Positions 57,085 through 64,000 of a stretch of 64,000 bases of DNA are shown piece by piece. The stretch is from Adineta vaga (lineage: Eukaryota > Rotifera), in NCBI GenBank assembly GCA_021613535.1, contig CP075495.1:15810001-15874000 (forward strand), written 5' to 3'. Under the pieces are notes generated by a model. That model had not been told where the DNA came from. It saw only the letters and a program-made list of their open reading frames with translations, and did no database searches. The position numbers were made by a program, and so were the translations under genes. The stretch's first letter is position 1. The number at the start of each line of letters is the position of its first letter.

Positions 57085-60000
57085 GAATGATTATCAATAC
57101 TCGATTGAAAGATTTATCAAATGAAATCTTTTTCGAAATTTTTGATCATTTACATATGCTATTGACATCTTTTATGCATTCGCTTCTTTGAATTCTCGTA
57201 TTTCATTGATTATATAAAATCAATTCGTCTTCATGTAATTATTCCTTACCATTATTATCGTCGTCAAATTGAATTTTTATCTGATCATTTGAAATTTCAT
57301 TCTAATCAAGTTATTTCATTAAATATTCATGATCAAATTCGTAATTAAATAAATGTTATTACATTTCTTTTTAATCAACATCAATTTCTCAATGTTTATT
57401 CTTGTTTATTTTTTTCAATGACTTCATCATCGAATTCAAATGTTGTTTTCGTATTATTCAATCAGATTATGCTGAAGACAACAAACTTAATAAATGTGAT
57501 GCTGACAAGTTAAGTCAACTAATATTGATCAATCCATCATTGACACTCCGTTCAGCTGATCTTTTCCTTTTCATCACGATCATTTTTCAATATCAAAAGA
57601 ATTTATTTATAGAACAAATCTTGTACATTTCAAATTGATCTTTTATGGATGATTGAATGTTATATCTATATATTCTCTTATTCTTATACTTCGTAGACAT
57701 AGTTTATTGAGATATCTTCATGTGATAATCAAAACAACAGAATCACCATTGGCCAAAGACATTAAGTAAATTTAGTTTGATATTTCTTGAGTATTTTTAT
57801 TGATCCATTTGTGCTTCTTTTAAGTATACCAAGTCTTCCAATGATTCAACTTTAAAAATATTTGATTTAGAAATATTAATGTCTCGTTGTGATATTCATT
57901 CACTTGATCTTATTTTACGTTGTATACCTAATATTCATCAATTTATTTTTACACTTAAAGTTGATCATAATATTTCTTCATTTATGATGAATCTAATTAA
58001 TGAAAACAATTGGCAAGAGATGCTGATGACTCGTGTATCTTATTTAAAGAAATTCGATTTTCATATATCATTTATAACAAATGGAGATGGAAGAGATTTA
58101 AATGAAATTCTTAATTCATTTAAATTTTGTATTAAACTATATGATCAATGGCAAATGGGAATTAATCGATGGAACATCGGTCCAAATCGTCACAGTATGT
58201 TACAAAAATTCATATTTTGAAGAAGAACTGAAAAGAGAAATATTTTCCAGTTTTGACATATGAAACACATTTTTCTGTATTTCGAGACGTGATCTTTCTG
58301 ATGGGAAAACTTATAATTTCGTAAATCTCAGGAAGCAAACACCAGTGTTAACTGTTGAAATAAGAAGTTCAGAAAAATCTTTATAATGTAAATTACGAAT
58401 TGTTCAAGACTGATGACTATACTCACAAAGAGAATTCATTTCAGTTTTTTCTCGTGTTCTGACCACTTCGCTTCGTCTCTAGAAGATTTGACAGTATTCC
58501 AGAAGATCTTGGAAGGTTTCTAGAAGCTTCCCAACTACTATGGAATGTTCCAGAACACTACAGACTATAGATAGTTTCAAATTGTTTTCAAGAAATTTTA
58601 GAACGTTTGAAAAAATACATAATGTTTTAGCAATATTCCTAAAGTTGATTTGATCTTTAATATGAAATAAAAAAATAGGTAGAAAAGGATGCAAATGCTG
58701 GAATATCATAGATATATAAATAGAGAAATTCAATGTTGATATTAACAAAAGCTCTGTTTTATTTTAATTCTAATCATTTTAGTGGCACATATCAATTTAC
58801 GTACACTTAATTATAATCAATTGACAACACACCGTGAGGAGTATTTGCGAACAGGAATAATTTATGATTCATTTGATATGCAATCAACAAATGTATCAAA
58901 TCTCAATGATTACTATTTTCATTCTAATCAACATAAAATAGGTATTTTGGCGGAAAAGAAGACGATAAGACCAGTTCAACATGTTAAGTATTTGGTATTT
59001 TATGTATCATCTCCAAAAGCGGCCATTTTATCATGGCTAGAAAACATCTGCACATGGGTCAAACAAAGTAAATTAACTTTATCATTTTGTTTGTTTTATT
59101 CAATCATTTAAATTATTGAATCTATTCCAAACGTATACTTTTGTTCTTATTTAGCTTTCTTACCATTTTACAAAGATAAAGATCCACAAGAATATCTTAA
59201 TCATATTTTACATCTTATTGATTTCTCAAATGTCACGACTTTGAAGATACCAGAATATAAAGATTTATCACGAATGGATATTGTTAAACGTATATTATTG
59301 TAAGTTATATTAAATTAATTAAACTGTCATATAAATTTTTCTAAGAAAAAATATTTCTGACATCTGAAAATTGAAAACATAGATATTATAGATAATAGAT
59401 GATTATTATTTGTATGATCTTCAAATAAGATCGAATAAACCTAGACAGATTGTATTATTACATATGTTAAATAGATTCAAATAAAGATATATAAAAATGA
59501 AGACAAAATATATCTCATATGATTATCTTTACGATCTAATGTATTGTTTATTTTATTTATCAATTTATGATGATTAAACGATTCTAACTATAAACAAAAC
59601 AGTTATAACAAAACAATTGAAAGAATCGATTAGTACTTTTCTCTTTTTCAAATATCAATTATTACAATAATTATGTATAACTTCACAAATAAATATTTTT
59701 TCAATGAAGTTTAACCTAAATATTAAGAGATATATACTTTCGAATTTTGTTCCATCTTCCTAAAAATATATGTTAATATTTTCTAATAACCAGAAAGGTG
59801 AGTCATATGAATAATTCCATATCGTTGTCATAGAATTGTTTATATATATTCTTTGTACAAAATTAAAAATTTGAACTTTCCGTCATACTCCACACCCACA
59901 GTCTACAAAACATTTACTTGTCTTTTTTTGTAGAATGTGTTCTAATATGAAAATACTTCTTATCAGCAGTTCATTCCTGTTCTCATCTAATATATTCTTT

Positions 60001-60360
60001 AATCCAGAACTTACTCAAACTTTTAAACGGCTCAATGTTCTACAAATAAAGGGATGCAGTTATTATTTTCCTTTGAAATATGCATCGCAACTAGTTCAAT
60101 CTTTTCCATCTTTGAATACCATCGACATAAAAGTTTATTCAATTGATCATACAATGTCATTAGTCGATATCTTATTAAATGGTCTTAATAAATTAGAACA
60201 TATCCTAATACGTATTAAGTGCAATTCTCTACTTGATGAACAAGATCTTCACATGTATGTTATTGAAAAGCGACGTCAATCACTTTATTTGAATAAACAC
60301 AATGAATCTAAAATAGCTGTTAAAATTAAAAATCATATATTACATATCTGGCTTTCATAA
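57085..60360 (+). pseudogene. Degraded F-box/LRR-type gene
   Basis: The start (57089) reads RLKDLSNEIFFEIFDHL, an F-box-like helix. It then needs a frame change to AIDIFYAFASLNSRIS, a second change to SIRLHVIIPYHYYRRQIEF, and passes a stop after HDQIRN. The second half is better kept: pieces at 57822-58195, 58782-59068, 59154-59299 and 59935-60360 join through plausible GT...AG introns (e.g. 59300-59934). They contain leucine-repeat-like text such as LDLILRCIPNIHQFIFTL and LKKFDFHIS, and end LHIWLS. F-box proteins recruit substrates to SCF ubiquitin ligases. The 5' damage argues for a pseudogene, but a shortened product from the intact 3' exons cannot be excluded. Confidence 0.65.
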
Positions 60361-61830
60361 TACTTCTTTATACACTTCTTAACAAAAAATCAATACAGTT
60401 ACAAAAACTATACAAATATTTATTGACATTAACTACTCGCCTTTAATTAGATGAGAATTGAGATGTATATTTTTATCTACACTCTATATTATAGCTAGGA
60501 TTTAAAAAGCATAGACAAAGTCGTATTTTAATTTTATAAGTCGAATTGCTATATTACCATGTCGAACAGGTATCAATTAGGATAAAATCCTTATAATAGC
60601 ACTCTGTTTGTTATTCATCGAAGAATCATTGAAAAAATCAATACTAAATCATGATAGATAAACTCAGCGAGTGTTTGATTTTGAAATAACATTATGAATG
60701 AAACTTGAATTGATCTTTATACTCTCTAAAACGACGGAATAAATAATGATTACATATTCGTTAAGCTTTTTAGTTTTTTTCTGTGCATAATTTAGTATAT
60801 CAATGGTTATTATTTATTGACAATAATAAATAGATAATGATCAAATAAAAGAAAAATATAATCAATATTATTGGAATATTCGTTCCTCTTCAATGAAAAG
60901 AAAGTGCATTTACATTGAAAAGATTTGAGTAGAATATAGAAAACTTAAATATGCACTCAGAACTTAATGACAATAGTTGATAAATACATGGATATGTAAA
61001 GAGAAAGGAAAATATCGTCTAATAAAGAATTTTAAAAAGTAAAATATGAATGTAAACATTATTAATTATGAAATAATTATCATTAATCTAGGTATCGCAC
61101 CTATGTTTATACAATTTAGTAAAGAACAAGATGCATTTTGTGTTTTAATAAATTATCAAATATCATGAATTGATTTAGAAATAAAAGAAAATCATATTGA
61201 ATTTGTTTATCAACATAAAAGAAATTTTCTTAAAGCTTCAACGCATGATAATGATGAAGGTAAAATAAAAAATTGAAGAAATTGACGAAGATATGGATAT
61301 CGTAGCTATCAATTATACAATCTTTGTTCAATATTATATTTACAGAATAAGAATTAATTAATTGTTTTAAATGAAGGTGTTATTTAATATTATCCATAAG
61401 CCACAATGAGCCATGAGAGATTCTTTTTTTCCCTCGATAACACATATATATATACATGTATATCGTGCACGTTTTTCCTCTTGTAGATGTTTCTTTCTTC
61501 GAAATGAATCCACGCATGTCTTTCAATAATAGAGAGGAAAATTTTACCCGAGATCTTTATTTTTTATTATTATTAAAAACTTCAATTTGAATCAATAATT
61601 CATATATGTGAATTTAAATAAAAATTTCTTTTTTAGATTAAAATGAATATGATAATGATGAATCTTCTCTTCTGCAAAATGAACATGAATATGTATACGC
61701 TCAACGAAATACGGTAATACAATATATTTCAATGCTCGTATAATAAATGTATTAATTGTTTTTCAGGTATTTACATAATTTATGAAATTTTTCGTTCAAG
61801 TCTTGACAATAACTGGCTATACTCATAGCG
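60361..61830. other. Intergenic region with a faint coding relic at 61090-61265
   Basis: GIAPMFIQFSKEQDAFCVL at about 61092-61150 looks like part of a TBC (Rab-GAP)-type domain but is broken by a TGA at about 61167, and no intact exon joins it. The remainder is AT-rich and featureless. Confidence 0.3.
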
Positions 61831-61995
61831 AGAAGTATGGGCCCGATCCGGTAGTGGGATTCATTGAGTTTTCTTCCGAACCGAGCAAAACTGGTCACGG
61901 GATCCGTTCAAAGAATTCCTGCCACCATTGTCCTGTGGGAACCGCTGTTTTTTTCTACAGGTTCCTGCCGGAATCATTGTCTTGGGTATTTTCTT
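61831..61995. repeat. GC-richer MITE-like island
   Basis: GGGCCCGATCCGGTAGTGGG, CACGGGATCCG and GGTTCCTGCCGGAATCATTG stand out from the AT-rich flanks. The right side CGGAATCATTGTCTTGGGTAT is similar to CGGATTGTTTGACTTGGGTAT at the right edge of the 11.8-kb element. No coding frame. A short mobile-element relic is likely; exact ends are not defined. Confidence 0.4.
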
Positions 61996-63095
61996 ATTCG
62001 TCCAGTACTTGTCCTTGCTGGTGTTGTTCTTATAATTTTATTTATAAGAACATACATTAGTTTCGTACCATGACTTGTTAACGTTTCTTATTTATTTCGA
62101 CTTTTTATCAATATATTTTTTTCTCTCTTTTTAGGAAGACATTTATTTCCGCTAAGAAACATGTCGGATATAAAGAACAAAACCGATGAGTTTTAGATTA
62201 GTTGTTTTCATATCGAGCACAAAAAATACAAGAGAGAACAAAAGTAATATTGGTTCGTATTGAAAAGAAATTTTATTTGAGAGAATAAAATCTTTATAAA
62301 TAATAATATCTATTCATAACAATTATATCTGATAATAATCTATCGATTGAATTCTCAGACGAGTTGAAATCAAATTAGAGTTTCGTTCATACGAATTTAG
62401 AATTAGTATCAGGAAATGTTTATTGAATGAAAATAGCAGCACAATTTCAGTTGATGGTGAACTGTTATTAGACGCGAATTCATATAAGATTAGTTTCATA
62501 ATATAGGTTATGATTATTTTAACCGATTTCAATCTATTATTATCTTTCTAATTTGATCTTATTTCTTTATCAAAACATACACCTATCTGAAACATTGAGT
62601 TCGATTTCCATAAGAATATGTGATCACCATAAGATAATTATATAGTTATCTTCTATAAGAATTAATCGAAACTTCTTTCATTTAATGACAATCAACATCA
62701 ATTATATTAATCAGTTCAGAATATATATTACAAAATCCAAATAATAAATTATGTTTGAAATGAAATATTTTTGTTCTTTTAGTAGAAAGATTATTTTCAC
62801 TTGTACTCAACAACATTGGTATAAATTTGTTTTCAAATAGTCTATCGAGAAGAATTGCTCTTCTATCAAATAAATCATATAGATTTGTATTCTTTTTGTT
62901 ATAAATATTCATTTAATTCTTAACTAAATCCATATGGGAATAGGATTCGACACGATTAATATATCTCGACCTGATATGATTTGTCCACTTGAATTCAAGG
63001 ACTTCAAACAAGCTGGTCTAGTTTATATTGTTATACATAAGCCACAAGAAGAAGAAGACAACACATGTGAAATCGAAAAATAAAGACACTTTTCT
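61996..63095. other. Intergenic region with nothing recognised
   Basis: Minus-strand open pieces at 62323-62532 and 62682-62912 have no start context of note and no domain. No repeat or RNA gene seen. Confidence 0.4.
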
Positions 63096-63099
63096 CTGG

Positions 63100-63295
63100 C
63101 CATCGGATCTCACGAGATCTGGCTGAAAAGATGGGGGAAAATCGCCGGAAATCTTTGGGACATGAAATCAGTATTCCGACCGAAAACTGTCCCCATTTTT
63201 CCCCGTGGATTTCTGGCAACTTCCTGTGGTTTTCGACAGGAATTAACTAGAAAAATTTCCAGCCAGAATACTGCTTCTATGAAATTCTGGGTGGA
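63100..63295. mobile_element. MITE-like element related to the one at 11.8 kb
   Basis: Left part: ATGAAATCAGTATTCCGACC at 63161. Right part: CCAGCCAGAATACTGCTTCTATGAAAT at 63256-63284 (shown shortened by position here); its reverse complement begins with ATTTCATAGAAGCAGTATTCTGG. The two parts therefore form imperfect inverted repeats with a CAGTATTCYG core, the same core as in the 11775-12020 element. Non-coding, GC-richer than flanks. Confidence 0.5.
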
Positions 63296-63887
63296 TGTGA
63301 GTAACAACGGTCTCTTGTATTCACACCCATACCCACACCCTCAAAAATTATTTGATCGATTAGTTGAGCGGCTTATATCAGAAGATTTTCCAGAAGCAAC
63401 GATTGCTCCATTGAATGAATCAGTTGTCACAGATTATGTCGGACAGGTTTTGGCAACGATGATTGCTTATATTAGCAGTACGACGGAACATCGTGTTTTA
63501 AAATTAAGACGAGAGAAGCAAATCATCAGCAAGGATGAAGAATTTGGTGGAAATATGGAATTCATGGTAAATCAACTGATTAATGTTAACAACATTCGTT
63601 ATGTTATTGGCGTTGTAATAAAAAGTGATTCATTTGGAAAAGGACTCACTCAACTATTATTGGCAATGAAATCAATGTGGGAAGTGAATAAAGATCAAAA
63701 GATGGTGTATGGATTTGTAACAACAGCAATTCAGTGGCAATTAGTGACATTTGATGGTCAAACATGGAAATTATCACGACTATCTATTGTTTTATTCGGG
63801 AATATGGAGAAATACGAAACTGAATGGTTAAAAAAGAATACACAAATATTAGATGTCATTTACAGTATCTTGTCATTATTTTATTGA
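63282..63887 (+). CDS. PD-(D/E)XK-nuclease-like protein fragment, 5' end unclear
   Basis: An open frame of about 200 codons ends at TGA-free TATTGA near 63885. Text from KLFDRLVERLISEDFPEATI through NMEFMVNQLINV to YVIGVVIKSDSFGKGLTQLL, then YGFVTTAIQWQLVTFDGQTW, follows a restriction-endonuclease-like order (helix, beta strand with Lys, helix, beta hairpin). It resembles the nuclease-like domains found in Crinkler-type and other eukaryotic proteins spread by transfer. The acidic catalytic residue before the Lys (usually E-x-K) appears absent (VVIK), so activity is doubtful. The open frame continues leftward into a MITE-like element, so the start near 63282 may be a remnant and the gene truncated. 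No introns are visible. Confidence 0.5.
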   Translation, partial: KFWVDVSNNGLLYSHPYPHPQKLFDRLVERLISEDFPEATIAPLNESVVTDYVGQVLATMIAYISSTTEHRVLKLRREKQIISKDEEFGGNMEFMVNQLINVNNIRYVIGVVIKSDSFGKGLTQLLLAMKSMWEVNKDQKMVYGFVTTAIQWQLVTFDGQTWKLSRLSIVLFGNMEKYETEWLKKNTQILDVIYSILSLFY

Positions 63888-64000
63888 AGAAATATTAAAG
63901 AACTTGTATAAATATTAAGTAATTGTGTTTTGTTTAGTAGTTGATGTAGAAAGAATGAATAACTTAATCAAAGATGATCAGATAAAAAATGATCTAATTA

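Noticed and set aside
61092-61265. Possible TBC/Rab-GAP fragment
   Set aside because: Only about 20 residues look convincing, and an in-frame stop follows. Mentioned as a relic only.
1-64000. CRISPR arrays, operons, bacterial promoters, tRNA genes, spliced-leader genes
   Set aside because: I looked for direct-repeat arrays, tRNA-like B-box hairpins and the reported bdelloid spliced-leader word and saw none. The gene structure is eukaryotic.

Overview
The window reads as nuclear DNA from a small-genome, AT-rich animal, most likely a bdelloid rotifer (Rotaria/Adineta type). The evidence is many genes cut by very short introns (about 45-90 bp, GT...AG), clear metazoan genes (FOXO, achaete-scute bHLH, a nuclear receptor, class II DYRK, SLC25A3), an isolated 5S rRNA gene, and intronless genes of bacterial or fungal character (Baeyer-Villiger monooxygenase, GH78 alpha-L-rhamnosidase), together with F-box/LRR-like gene relics. 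The species assignment is inference; nothing in the window proves it.

Layout. 1-3.2 kb (minus): 5' part of a large secreted/membrane protein that runs off the left edge. 5.1-6.7 kb (minus): organelle-type J-domain membrane protein. 7.2-10.4 kb (plus): 14-exon receptor-like protein with LCCL, C-type-lectin-like and EGF-like modules. 10.8 kb: small cysteine-rich secreted protein. 12.2-14.3 kb (minus): secreted protein of unknown family. 15.2 kb: 5S rRNA. 15.5-16.4 kb: EI24/RRT8-like membrane protein. 16.6-17.9 kb (minus): FOXO. 19.3-21.0 kb: Baeyer-Villiger monooxygenase. 21.3-26.3 kb: transposon-rich tract with a hAT-like element, a nested MITE, an F-box-family relic and a dispersed repeat. 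26.8-28.3 kb: nuclear receptor. 29.4-32.0 kb: rhamnosidase. 33.7-34.7 kb: ZZ-finger protein. 34.8-36.4 kb (minus): multipass membrane protein. 36.75-38.0 kb: dead pogo/Tigger transposon followed by a pseudogene copy of the 5.1-6.7 kb J-domain gene. 39.2-41.1 kb (minus): DYRK kinase. 42.7-43.1 kb (minus): bHLH. 44.3-44.8 kb: piggyBac-type MITE. 44.9-46.1 kb (minus): CCDC89-like coiled coil. 47.1 kb (minus): NTF2-like small protein. 47.7-50.2 kb (minus): an unknown basic protein and its pseudogene duplicate. 50.7-51.2 kb: SDR pseudogene. 51.5-52.9 kb: zinc alcohol/formaldehyde dehydrogenase with two compensating frameshifts. 55.2-56.3 kb (minus): mitochondrial phosphate carrier. 56.9 kb: trehalase C-terminal relic. 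57.1-60.4 kb: degraded F-box/LRR-type gene. 61.8-63.3 kb: MITE-like islands. 63.3-63.9 kb: PD-(D/E)XK-like ORF.

The genes do not form an operon or a pathway; this is an ordinary euchromatic gene neighbourhood with interspersed relics. I did not find a convincing new multi-gene system. The most useful observations are repeat families and local pseudogene copies recognisable inside the window itself, a FOXO without visible AKT sites, likely horizontally acquired enzymes, and a trehalase remnant.
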